In this document: one piece after another, positions 32,148 through 40,370 of the stretch
Layout: every line of letters begins with the position of its first letter
Position numbering within the stretch: position 1 is the first letter of the stretch
From: an uncultured Collinsella sp.
GTDB lineage: Bacteria > Actinomycetota > Coriobacteriia > Coriobacteriales > Coriobacteriaceae
Assembly: GCA_900549535.1 (NCBI GenBank)
Contig: UROR01000003.1
Span: forward strand, 1-41,972
Length of the DNA: 41,972 bases
Reading direction: 5' to 3'
Position numbers and translations under genes: made by a program
Notes under the pieces: model-generated
Told to the model about the DNA's origin: nothing
The model's input: only the letters and a program-made list of their open reading frames with translations
Database searches by the model: none

Positions 32148-33320
32148 ATGCAAATCGAGGAGAACGGCCAGGGAACGCTCCGCAATAATCTATCGGGGAA
32201 ATTGGCTTACTATTCGTTTTTTCCAACGCCCTTGCAATCATTGAGGCAGCTAAACCTCACCGAGGAAACCTATCGCACGCTTTCCGCATGCTCACGAAAG
32301 CTTGGAGAGCTTGAAGGCATGCTCTACTTTGTTCCCAACGCCGATATGTATCTGACAATGTACGTGCGCAAAGAAGCACTCCTTTCTTCGCAAATTGAGG
32401 GAACCCAGTGCACGTTTGACGACCTACTTAGTCCATCGCAAACACAACTCCATCATAAAGATGTCGCAGACGTCGTGAATTACGTCCGTGCTGTCGACCG
32501 CGGCGTAGAACTGCTCAAAAAGATGCCCTTGTGCACGAGACTTCTTAGGCAAGTTCATGCGGTCCTGCTGGACGGAGTGCGCGGAACGGAGAAGAATCCA
32601 GGCGAGCTGCGCTCCTCACAAAACTGGATTGGCCCCTCAGGCTGCACCATTGCAACCGCATCGTTTGTCCCTCCAAACATTGAAGATTTGAGTAACACGC
32701 TCCAGGACCTCGAACGCTTTATCAATGAGCCTCAAGTCGAAATGGATCCGATTGTGCGGGCGGCGCTCGTCCATTACCAATTTGAAACTGCCCATCCATT
32801 CCTAGACGGAAACGGTCGCCTGGGCAGGCTTCTCATTACACTTATGCTCATCAATGATGGCGTTCTTCATTCTTGCTTGTTCTATCCATCGTTCCAGTTC
32901 AAGAAAAATCGAAGCGAGTACTACCGGCAACTCACATCCGTAAGGGAGAGAGGCACTTACGAGGAATGGATAGAGTTTTTCTGCAACAGTCTTCTCGAGA
33001 GTGCGAAGGACTCGGTAGGGTCTTTAAAAAACCTTGTTGACCTCCATAACCGTTCCACAGCAACCATTACCGAAAATCTCGGAAGGACTGCTGCAAACGG
33101 GCAAAGGCTGTTGGGCATTCTTGAAGAGCACCCCATCGTCGACACCGCATTCATCGCTGCCCAACTCGATATCGGCAGGAGTACCGCGAGCTCGCTCGTC
33201 AAATCATTTGAAGAATTGGGTATCCTCCGTCCTCTCGACGAGTCAAGACAGAGATACCGGCAGTACGGGTATGAAGAGTATCTTTCGATTCTCAGGGAAG
33301 ACGCCGAGCCGATTAGATAG
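32148..33320 (+). CDS. Fic-domain protein with inhibitory helix and C-terminal winged helix
   Basis: 390 residues. The start at 32148 is chosen because GGAGG lies 5 nt upstream; the in-frame ATG at 32136 has no site. Fic_N-type region with inhibitory motif SSQIEG (80-85, pattern S/TxxxEG), then the Fic core HPFLDGNGRLGR (216-227), complete for AMP transfer. A C-terminal winged-helix (about 320-385, IAAQLDIGRSTASSLVKSFEELG) suggests DNA binding. Such class II Fic proteins adenylylate targets or themselves and may autoregulate. Its codon use and base composition look more AT-rich than its neighbours, and it is flanked by direct copies of repeat E, suggesting acquisition. Confidence 0.93.
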   Translation: MQIEENGQGTLRNNLSGKLAYYSFFPTPLQSLRQLNLTEETYRTLSACSRKLGELEGMLYFVPNADMYLTMYVRKEALLSSQIEGTQCTFDDLLSPSQTQLHHKDVADVVNYVRAVDRGVELLKKMPLCTRLLRQVHAVLLDGVRGTEKNPGELRSSQNWIGPSGCTIATASFVPPNIEDLSNTLQDLERFINEPQVEMDPIVRAALVHYQFETAHPFLDGNGRLGRLLITLMLINDGVLHSCLFYPSFQFKKNRSEYYRQLTSVRERGTYEEWIEFFCNSLLESAKDSVGSLKNLVDLHNRSTATITENLGRTAANGQRLLGILEEHPIVDTAFIAAQLDIGRSTASSLVKSFEELGILRPLDESRQRYRQYGYEEYLSILREDAEPIR

Positions 33321-33346
33321 GCATCGCAGCCCAGGCAAATTAAAGC

Positions 33347-33410
33347 GAGCGCGGATAATCTCCCACTTTGAGCCCGCACACAGGCCAAAACTGGGAGATT
33401 ATCCACGTTC
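33347..33410 (+). repeat. Palindromic repeat, family E, copy 2
   Basis: 18-bp stem GAGCGCGGATAATCTCCC (33347-33364) with GGGAGATTATCCACGTTC (33393-33410), starting 26 bp after the fic stop. Same orientation as copy 1. Confidence 0.88.
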
Positions 33411-33419
33411 ATTCCTGAC

Positions 33420-33448
33420 TAGTCATTTATGAACGTCCCCAATGACTA
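33420..33448. repeat. REP-like palindrome, family B, copy 3
   Basis: TAGTCATT and AATGACTA enclose TATGAACGTCCCC. The end CCAATGACTACC is partly duplicated just after. Confidence 0.83.
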
Positions 33449-33493
33449 CCAATGACTACCACGGCAACACCAATGTTTTGGCAACGCCAGCGA

Positions 33494-33633
33494 GCGGGTC
33501 GCATTTGTGACAAGGTGACGTGAAACGAAAGGGCGCTGACCTTCTGGTCGCGCCCTTGAAGTTGAACGTCAGATTGTCCAAATGCGGCCCGCGCAGCGTC
33601 GAGCTGTTACGGCGTTTGGTAAAACGCCGTAAC
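33494..33633. repeat. Structured 140-nt element (family C), copy 3
   Basis: P1a GCGGGTCGCATTTG (33494-33507) with CAAATGCGGCCCGC (33579-33592), one G-T; P1b TGACGT (33516-33521) with ACGTCA (33566-33571); P2 AAGGGCGC-T-GACC, loop TTCT, GGTCGCGCCCTT; P3 GTTACGGCGTTT (33606-33617) with AAACGCCGTAAC (33622-33633), loop GGTA. Its last base is the first base of the pyrE stop complement, as in copy 1 with hspR. Confidence 0.88.
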
Positions 33634-34313
33634 TAACAAGCTCCGTACTGCTCGTAGTAGGCATCGATGGCGGCCTTGAGCTCGTCATCGATGACGACCT
33701 TGCCGTCGATCTCGTGGTTGTAGAGAGTCTCGACGACCTCGGCCATGGAGACGATGCTCGCGACGGGGAAACCGTACTTGGCCTCGATCTCCTTCTGCGC
33801 GGTGGTCACGCCACCTTTGCCGACCTCCATGCGGTTGAGGGACACGATCAGGCCCTTGATCTCGACATCGGCAGCAGCCTTAACCTTGGGATAGGTCTCG
33901 TCGATGGACTTACCGCTGGTGGTGACGTCCTCGACCATGACCACGCGGTCGCCGTCCTGGGGCTCATAGCCCAGCAGGTTGCCCTTGTCGGCGCCGTGGT
34001 CCTTGGCCTCCTTACGGTCGCAGCAGTACTTGACCTCCTTGCCGTACAGCTCGTGGTAGGCAATCGCAGTCACGACGGCCAGGGGAATGCCCTTGTAGGC
34101 CGGTCCAAACAGCACATCAAAGTCATCGCCAAAGTTATCGTGAATAGCCTGGGCATAATACTCGCCCAGCTTCTTGAGCTGATAGCCCGTCACGTAAGCG
34201 CCGGCGTTCATAAAGAACGGGGACTGACGGCCGCTCTTGAGCGTAAAGCTGCCGAACTTAAGGACGTCGGACTCAACCATAAACTTGATGAACTCTTGCT
34301 TGTAAGCCTCCAT
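33633..34313 (-). CDS. pyrE: Orotate phosphoribosyltransferase PyrE
   Basis: 226 residues; ATG at 34313 with AGAGGAG 6 nt upstream. It joins orotate and PRPP to form OMP in de novo pyrimidine synthesis. Seen: FGSFTLKSGRQSPFFMN near the N-terminus, FGPAYKGIPLA, the lysine-rich mobile loop (DRKEAKDHG), and the PRPP motif VVMVEDVTTSGKS (about 123-135). The C-terminal extension of about 40 residues fits the longer PyrE subgroup. It stands alone here, apart from other pyr genes. Confidence 0.97.
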   Translation of the reverse strand: MEAYKQEFIKFMVESDVLKFGSFTLKSGRQSPFFMNAGAYVTGYQLKKLGEYYAQAIHDNFGDDFDVLFGPAYKGIPLAVVTAIAYHELYGKEVKYCCDRKEAKDHGADKGNLLGYEPQDGDRVVMVEDVTTSGKSIDETYPKVKAAADVEIKGLIVSLNRMEVGKGGVTTAQKEIEAKYGFPVASIVSMAEVVETLYNHEIDGKVVIDDELKAAIDAYYEQYGAC

Positions 34314-34439
34314 GCGGGCTCCTCTCGTAATCGCGTACGTGCCCTCCAGTTTAGCGCAGGCGAGGCGTCGATGCCGGCACGCTTTGAGGCCACGTCAGTC
34401 TGTAAAGGCTTTGTCAGGGGAAATGGTTTTCCGAACAAT

Positions 34440-34472
34440 GGGGTTGACATGTCAAACCCCCTCATCAAGAAT
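34440..34472 (+). promoter_or_regulatory. mgtA promoter with overlapping palindrome
   Basis: -35 TTGACA (34444-34449), 17-bp spacer, -10 AAGAAT (34467-34472). A near-perfect palindrome GGGGTTGACAT/GTCAAACCCC (34440-34460) covers the -35, so a regulator could compete with polymerase. Nothing else is recognised between 34314 and 34539. Confidence 0.65.
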
Positions 34473-34539
34473 ACGGGCGGATTAAAAAGGGGTACGAGAT
34501 ACCCAAAGCGCGCAGCGCTCGGCCTTAAGGAGGTGTGCC

Positions 34540-34611
34540 ATGGAAGGCAGTCATAGTCGAAAAACCTGCATGTCGCCCTCGGCACGCCGCGAGGATTCCG
34601 CACACGCATAA
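34540..34611 (+). CDS. Candidate leader peptide upstream of mgtA
   Basis: A 23-codon frame from ATG 34540, stop TAA 34609-34611, with a perfect AAGGAGG (34527-34533) 6 nt upstream, among the best ribosome sites in the window. The peptide is polar, with several Ser, Arg and His and one Pro (MEGSHSRKTC at the start). It lies between the mgtA promoter and mgtA. In Salmonella, mgtA is controlled through a proline-containing leader peptide mgtL; here there is one Pro only, so the analogy is positional. Confidence 0.5.
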   Translation: MEGSHSRKTCMSPSARREDSAHA

Positions 34612-34632
34612 GCGCCACAAACCGATCGTCAA

Positions 34633-34669
34633 AACCACCACAAAGGTGCCTGTCCTCTTTGTGGTGGTT
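34633..34669 (-). repeat. REP-like palindrome, family A, copy 4
   Basis: AACCACCACAAAG (34633-34645) pairs perfectly with CTTTGTGGTGGTT (34657-34669) around GTGCCTGTCCT. It is inserted between the candidate leader peptide and mgtA. Confidence 0.85.
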
Positions 34670-34752
34670 CGTGAGCTTGACGTGAGCGACATCTAGGTTT
34701 TTTGCAACTCAATACGACACGTACGCTAACTCCCTTCAACAAGGAGGACCCT

Positions 34753-37521
34753 ATGCTGATGCTCAAAACCGCCACGGTACTCGAAGCCATCTCCAAGCGC
34801 CGCCGCACGGCGCGCCCCGCCGCTCATACCGGCCTGTCCAAGAACACCATATTCGCCGTCACCCATAGTGCCGAGGACGCTCTCGTACTGCTTGACGCCA
34901 CGGCAAACGGCCTCACCGCCGAGCAGGCAACCGAGCGCCTGGACGCCTCCGGCCCCAACACCATCGAGGCACCGACCAAGACGCTCGCCCGCCGCATCGC
35001 CGACGCGTTCATCGATCCTTTCGCCGGCATCCTCGCCGCGCTCGCGCTGGTCTCGCTCTACATCGACGTGCTCGCCGTGCCCGAGCCGCAGCGCGACCCC
35101 TCCACGGTCATCGTCATCGGCATCATGCTACTGGTATCGGGCGGCATGAAGTTTATCCAGGAAGCACGCAGCGGCAATGCGGCAGAGGCCCTCAAGGACC
35201 TGGTCTCCAACACCTGCACCGCCCTGCGCGACGGCGAGCGCATCGAGATACCCTTCGACGAGCTCGTCCCCGGCGATGCGATCCGCCTCTCTGCCGGCGA
35301 TATGGTGCCGGCCGACGCCCGCATCATCACCGCGCGCGATCTGTTTGTGATCGAGTCCGCACTCACCGGCGAGAGCGAGGCCGTCGAGAAGACCACTGCC
35401 ATCACCGTCGTCGAGGGCGCCGACGGCTCCGCGCTGCCACTCTCCGCCTGCAAGAACATCGTCTTTACCGGCACCTCCGTGCAAAACGGCACCGCCATGG
35501 CGCTTGTCGTTGCCACCGGCTCGGACACCTACCTGGGCGGCATCGCCAAGATGCTCAACGGGCGCGGCGAAAAGAGCGCGTTTGACCGCGGCGTGTCGAG
35601 CGTCTCCATGCTGCTCGTACGCCTCATGCTCGTTATGGCGCCAGCCGTCTTTGCCATCAACGCCGCCACCAAGGGCAACGTCATCGACGCGCTGCTGTTC
35701 GCCACGAGCGTGGCCGTGGGCATCACGCCGCAGATGCTTCCCGTCATCGTGACCACGAGCCTGTCACAGGGCGCCAAGGACCTCGCTCGTCGCCAGGTTA
35801 TCGTCAAGGAGCTGCCGGCGATCCAAAACCTGGGCGCCATGGACGTGCTGTGCTGCGACAAGACCGGCACTCTCACCGAAGACCGCATCGTGCTCGAGCG
35901 CTACCTCAACACCGATGGCAACGAGGACGCACGCGTTCTGCGCCATGCGTTTTTGAACAGCTTCTTCCAGACCGGCCTCAAGAACCTTATCGACCTGGCC
36001 GTAATCGACCGTGCCGATGTGACACCCTCGACCGTCGCACCCGATTCCATGCTGGGCCAGAGCCTGCGCGACCGCTATACCAAGGTCGACGAGGTGCCCT
36101 TCGATTTCTCGCGCCGTCGCCTGAGCGTAGTTGTCGCCGACGCCCAGGGCAAAACCCAGATGGTTACCAAGGGAGCTGCCGAGGAAATGCTCGAGATCTG
36201 CTCCTTTGTCGAGGTCGATGGCATCGCCCAGCCGCTCACCAAAGACAAGCTCGCCCAGATTCGCAAGCAGGTCGCTGGACTCAACACCGAGGGCCTGCGC
36301 GTGATTGCCGTGGCGCAGAAGACCAATCCGCGCTGCGTGGGCGAGTTTGGCATCGCCGACGAATGCGACATGGTGCTGATGGGCTTTTTGGCCTTCCTCG
36401 ATCCGCCCAAAGCAAGTGCCGCGGGCGCCGTCGCCACCCTCGAGGCCAAGGGCGTAGCGGTCAAGGTCCTGACCGGCGACAACGACCGCGTCGCCGCCAC
36501 CGTCTGCGCGCAGATCGGCATCGATGCGAGCAACGTCTTGTTCGGCTCCGAGATCGATGCGCTCGACGACGCCGAGCTTGCCGAGCGCGCCGAGAAAACC
36601 CACCTCTTCGCCAAGCTCTCGCCGTTGCAGAAGGCGCGCCTGGTGCGCGTCATGCGCGAGCTACTCGGCCACACCGTGGGCTTTATGGGCGACGGCATCA
36701 ACGACGCCGCCGCCATGCGTGCGAGCGATTGCGGCATCTCGGTCGATTCGGCCGTCGACATTGCCAAGGAATCCGCCGATATCATCTTGCTTCAGAAGGA
36801 CCTGGGCGTGCTCGAACGCGGAATCATCGAAGGCCGCCGCACCTACGGCAACCTGCTCAAGTACCTCAAGACCACAGTGAGCTCCAACTTTGGCAACGTG
36901 CTGTCCGTGACCGTCGCGAGCCTGTTCTTGCCGTTTTTGCCCATGAGTGCCCTGCAGTTGGTGCTGCTGTCGCTCGTCTACGAGATCGTGTGCATCGCGC
37001 TACCGTGGGACACCGTCGATGGCGTCTGGACCGCTCGTCCGCGTGCCTGGGACGCCGCGTCCATCAAGGGCTTTATGCTCGAGCTGGGCCCCGTGAGCTC
37101 GCTGTTTGACATCGTGACCTTCGCCGCGCTCTTCTTTGTCGTGTGCCCCGCCGCCGTGGACGCAAGCTGGCCCGAGCTTGCCGCCGCGGACAACGTCAAG
37201 GGCATGACGGCCTTTGCGGCGCTCTTCCAGAGCGGCTGGTTTGTCGAGTCCATGTGGTCGCAGACACTCGTGGTCCACATGTTGCGCTCCCCGCATCTGC
37301 CGAGCCCGCGCGACCACGCCGCGCCCGCATTGTGCGTTCTTACCGTGCTGGGCCTGGCGCTCGTCACCTGGCTGCCGGCAAGCCCCATCGCCGATATGCT
37401 CGGCCTCATGCCGCTGCCCACGAGCTTTTTTGGGCTGCTCATTGGCATCGTTACCGCCTATATCGCGCTCACCCAGCTGGCAAAGTGCCGCTACATTGCC
37501 CGCCACGGCGAGCTGCTGTAG
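34753..37521 (+). CDS. mgtA: Magnesium-translocating P-type ATPase MgtA
   Basis: 922 residues; ATG at 34753 with AAGGAGG upstream, and the longer start at 34702 has no site. A P3-type ATPase importing Mg2+ across the membrane. Seen: N-terminal cytoplasmic region, TM pair (about 85-135), actuator TGES (205-208), TM3-4 with GITPQMLPVIV, phosphorylation motif DKTGTLT (Asp369), nucleotide domain, GDGINDAAAMR, and about six C-terminal helices. ALPAIQNLGAMDVLCCDKTG and NSFFQTGLKNLID match MgtA rather than Ca2+ pumps. Preceded by a promoter palindrome, a possible leader peptide and a REP-like repeat. Confidence 0.96.
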   Translation: MLMLKTATVLEAISKRRRTARPAAHTGLSKNTIFAVTHSAEDALVLLDATANGLTAEQATERLDASGPNTIEAPTKTLARRIADAFIDPFAGILAALALVSLYIDVLAVPEPQRDPSTVIVIGIMLLVSGGMKFIQEARSGNAAEALKDLVSNTCTALRDGERIEIPFDELVPGDAIRLSAGDMVPADARIITARDLFVIESALTGESEAVEKTTAITVVEGADGSALPLSACKNIVFTGTSVQNGTAMALVVATGSDTYLGGIAKMLNGRGEKSAFDRGVSSVSMLLVRLMLVMAPAVFAINAATKGNVIDALLFATSVAVGITPQMLPVIVTTSLSQGAKDLARRQVIVKELPAIQNLGAMDVLCCDKTGTLTEDRIVLERYLNTDGNEDARVLRHAFLNSFFQTGLKNLIDLAVIDRADVTPSTVAPDSMLGQSLRDRYTKVDEVPFDFSRRRLSVVVADAQGKTQMVTKGAAEEMLEICSFVEVDGIAQPLTKDKLAQIRKQVAGLNTEGLRVIAVAQKTNPRCVGEFGIADECDMVLMGFLAFLDPPKASAAGAVATLEAKGVAVKVLTGDNDRVAATVCAQIGIDASNVLFGSEIDALDDAELAERAEKTHLFAKLSPLQKARLVRVMRELLGHTVGFMGDGINDAAAMRASDCGISVDSAVDIAKESADIILLQKDLGVLERGIIEGRRTYGNLLKYLKTTVSSNFGNVLSVTVASLFLPFLPMSALQLVLLSLVYEIVCIALPWDTVDGVWTARPRAWDAASIKGFMLELGPVSSLFDIVTFAALFFVVCPAAVDASWPELAAADNVKGMTAFAALFQSGWFVESMWSQTLVVHMLRSPHLPSPRDHAAPALCVLTVLGLALVTWLPASPIADMLGLMPLPTSFFGLLIGIVTAYIALTQLAKCRYIARHGELL

Positions 37522-37620
37522 CAAGTAGACGGAAAACACCCTGCCAGCTGCCGTTGCCACTACCACAGCTGCCAACGCCGCTGCCGTTGCCTCTGCCGCC
37601 GCCGCAGTCTATCCCCCCCA

Positions 37621-37689
37621 GCAGTTGCGGTGAAATAGTTCCTGTTTAAAGCCCCGTGACTTTAATTTAGGGACTATTCCACCGCAACT
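37621..37689. repeat. Palindromic repeat, family D, copy 2
   Basis: 21-bp stem (37623-37643 with 37669-37689; one mismatch, one G-T). It shares GCAGTTGCGGTGAAATAG and ACCGCAACTTATTGG with copy 1 at 2221-2290. It lies between convergent mgtA and the LuxR gene. The stretch 37545-37610 before it is a degenerate CTGCCGTTGCC repeat. Confidence 0.87.
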
Positions 37690-37703
37690 TATTGGGAGAT
37701 TAG

Positions 37704-39248
37704 CTAGTCCTTGGGTGTCCAGGACCAGAAGAAGTTGATGAGGGCCACGCGCGAGGCGGTACCGGCCTTTTTGTTGATCGAAGAAATGTGGCGATAGAGC
37801 GTGGAGCGCGAAAGAAAGAGCGTTGTGGCGATGTCCTGAACGCTCTGGTCCGAAACGACCAAGACCTCAAGAATATCGCGCTCGCGCTCTGTAAGCCCAA
37901 AGGTGACGACGAAGGCATCAAAGCGTTCATCGGACGTGAGTTCCGCTGCCTCCACGGGCTCGGGGTCGGAGCATGTGGGCGCAAGATCCCCACCAAGATC
38001 GTCAGTGGCAAGCGGCAGGCCATCCTGCATCACGGCATCATCGGCTCGTTGCCCCAACTGCCCCAGCAGCGTAATCGCAATGCCCACAAACATCACGAGC
38101 GCCGCACCGACCGCAGCCAGCACGTTTTGACTCGAGATGATCGCCACCGCCGGCGCCGTCACGAGCATCGAGCACACGTTGTTGACGACGCGACCCATGC
38201 ACGGCCAAAAATATGACCAGCGCGCATAGAGCGAGACGGCGGCATATTTTGTGGTAAAGAACACCACGAAAAAGCCCGTGCCCAGATAAAAGATGATCGT
38301 GGCAGCAAGCTCGTTGCCGCCATTGCCATCGACGATGAGCACAAAGAACGAAAGCGTGGACAGTATGGCGGCACATGTCATGCCGATATTCATATACGAG
38401 CGGCCGTGCAGGTCAAATAGTGCGCCAGCGACCAACGAGCTCACGACAAGCAGCAGGCGCGGCCAATCGCCCAAATCGACGGCTCCGACAGCATGCAGGG
38501 TCGTGAAGCCCGCGTTGAGAGCGGCGAATACGCCGGAAAGGTACGCCGTCGCTACGGTCAGGCGAACTACGGCACGACGGAATGCCGCCTTTGCCTCGGG
38601 ATCGTCTTGCCACTTGGCGCCATGTTCCAAAGCATCTACCGAAAGCCCGGCAACACTGGGTTCAAAGCTGGGATCGGACTCGTCGCGCAGCTTGGCGCGT
38701 CGGGCGCCGTGGAGCGACGCCACCTGCGCGGTCGCACAGACAACCAGAACAGCCTGCTGAGGAATGCCGGCAGGCATCACCATGTGGTTGAGCACCTGCA
38801 CCAGAACGCCCATGGCGTAGGAAAGTGCGGCGGCACGCGCCAAGCAGGGCGTCCGCGCAAAGCGCCGTGCAAAGTTTGCGTGGGCAGTCGATCCGCAGTA
38901 GCCCAGCGCGCAGCACGCCACCAAACCGCCGGCAATTACCACCTCAACCTGAACCGCCACAATCAACAGCAGCAATGCCGCCACCAGCAAAACACCCGTG
39001 ATGTCACTCGTCGCGTCGATAGCATGGGGACGGCGATAGTACAGAACGGGACGCACAAAGAAGCCAATCACGCTCGCGCCGATGACAAGGCTCTCATAAA
39101 TAACGACCTCGTTCGGAGACACGAACTCGGCCATGCGCACATCAAAAAGATACTCGCACGCCAAAAACGTGAAGAAGAACAGCGCCAGGCATATAATCTC
39201 CCGAATGCCCCGACGCAGATATGCGGTTGTGTCTCCCATGTCCCTCAT
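37704..39248 (-). CDS. Membrane-embedded LuxR-family regulator
   Basis: 514 residues; ATG at 39248 with GGGGG 6 nt upstream. Residues about 15-415 contain roughly 12 hydrophobic helices in an MFS-like arrangement. After a polar linker, residues about 445-510 form a LuxR-type helix-turn-helix (LTERERDILEVLV..SVQDIATTLFLSRSTLYRHISSINKKAG). The architecture, a transporter-like sensor fused to LuxR, is characteristic of and expanded in Coriobacteriia such as Eggerthella and Slackia, as I recall. The ligand is unknown. It is a single gene; targets cannot be inferred. Confidence 0.9.
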   Translation of the reverse strand: MRDMGDTTAYLRRGIREIICLALFFFTFLACEYLFDVRMAEFVSPNEVVIYESLVIGASVIGFFVRPVLYYRRPHAIDATSDITGVLLVAALLLLIVAVQVEVVIAGGLVACCALGYCGSTAHANFARRFARTPCLARAAALSYAMGVLVQVLNHMVMPAGIPQQAVLVVCATAQVASLHGARRAKLRDESDPSFEPSVAGLSVDALEHGAKWQDDPEAKAAFRRAVVRLTVATAYLSGVFAALNAGFTTLHAVGAVDLGDWPRLLLVVSSLVAGALFDLHGRSYMNIGMTCAAILSTLSFFVLIVDGNGGNELAATIIFYLGTGFFVVFFTTKYAAVSLYARWSYFWPCMGRVVNNVCSMLVTAPAVAIISSQNVLAAVGAALVMFVGIAITLLGQLGQRADDAVMQDGLPLATDDLGGDLAPTCSDPEPVEAAELTSDERFDAFVVTFGLTERERDILEVLVVSDQSVQDIATTLFLSRSTLYRHISSINKKAGTASRVALINFFWSWTPKD

Positions 39249-39433
39249 GGTTAACCCCCAGCCGCTCAATTGTCTGGAAATCTATTTTAATAAAGAACCA
39301 GTCTCAATATCGAAGCCGAGCTCGAAATGCTGCAAATTTGACCCCAGCCGTTCACGTCACACCGCGGTTTTGAGCCTCATGGACCAGAAGGGACGCGCGC
39401 GGCCTCTAGCTCGGCAAGGAGTGTCTCCAGCTG

Positions 39434-39490
39434 CCACTCATTTAAGTACGTCCCCAATGAGTGGCCGAAGAACGTCCCCAATGACTAGTC
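39434..39490. repeat. REP-like palindrome, family B, copy 4 (variant stem)
   Basis: CCACTCATT (39434-39442) with AATGAGTGG (39456-39464) around TAAGTACGTCCCC: the same loop as other copies but a compensated stem. A second half-unit, GAAGAACGTCCCCAATGACT, follows at about 39467. Preceded by GCAAGGAGTGTCTCC. No gene is seen between 39249 and 39608. Confidence 0.8.
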
Positions 39491-39608
39491 AAAAATGGGC
39501 CATGTGTCCCAGTTGTGGAGACTCCTTGAGCCGTCTGGGTATCGCGAAGGATCGCGCACTCCCCCATCATCAAAAGTGACACACGCTACCAGTTGATGGG
39601 AGGCAGCC

Positions 39609-40346
39609 ATGGGCTTCTTTGACAAGATGTTCGAGAAGAAAGAGTGCGCGATTTGCGGTACCGAGCTGGGACTTCTAGGTAAGACAAAAATCAATGAAGG
39701 CTACCTGTGCAAAGAGTGCGCCGGCAAGCTCTCCCCCTACTTTCACGGCTATCGCTCCAGCACCGCGGACGACATCCGTGAGCAACTCGCCTACCGCGAG
39801 GCCAACGCCGAACGCCTGTCTTCGTTCAACCCCACGCGCACGCTTTCTGCCGGGCGCACCAATATTATGCTCGATGAGGACGCGGGCCTGCTAATCATCA
39901 CTTCGCAGAGCCGCTGGCGCGACGCCAATCCCGACATCATCGAGTTCTCGCAGGTACTCGGCTGCGATATGGATATCGACGAGCATCGCACCGAGATCTA
40001 TCGCGAGACCAAGGACGGCGAGCGCGAGAGCTACAACCCGCCGCGCTACGACCTGGATTACGACTTTAATCTGACCATCCACGTCAACACGCCGTACTTC
40101 ACCGAGATCAACCTGCGCGTGAACGACTCCACCATCGATCAGCGCGGCTCCATCGAATATCGCGAGGCCAAGCGCCAGGCAACCGAAGTCCGCGATGCGC
40201 TGGTGCAGCTGCGCCAGGAGACACGCGACAGCGTCGTGGCCGCCAAGGCCCCCAAGACCGCGGTCACCTGCCCCTTCTGCGGAGCCACCACCATTCCCGA
40301 TGCCAGTGGGCGCTGCGAATACTGCGGCGGCGCCATCGGCGCATAG
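39609..40346 (+). CDS. DUF4428-type zinc-ribbon protein
   Basis: 245 residues; ATG at 39609 with GGGAGG upstream. N-terminal CxxC pairs (CAIC at about 14-17, CKEC at about 35-38) form a DUF4428-like treble-clef or ribbon; the middle is a beta-rich domain (about 75-190) of the kind seen in bacterial PH-like or SHOCT-associated proteins; the C-terminus has a second zinc ribbon (CPFC...CEYC, about 217-240). Function unknown. It is 24 bp from the next gene, which also begins with zinc ribbons, so they form an operon. Confidence 0.88.
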   Translation: MGFFDKMFEKKECAICGTELGLLGKTKINEGYLCKECAGKLSPYFHGYRSSTADDIREQLAYREANAERLSSFNPTRTLSAGRTNIMLDEDAGLLIITSQSRWRDANPDIIEFSQVLGCDMDIDEHRTEIYRETKDGERESYNPPRYDLDYDFNLTIHVNTPYFTEINLRVNDSTIDQRGSIEYREAKRQATEVRDALVQLRQETRDSVVAAKAPKTAVTCPFCGATTIPDASGRCEYCGGAIGA

Positions 40347-40370
40347 CCCCCGGCACGGAAAGGACCGATC

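Noticed and set aside
34314..34752. M-box magnesium riboswitch before mgtA
   Set aside because: I could not find the conserved M-box core sequences; only a promoter palindrome, a short frame and a REP-like repeat are seen.
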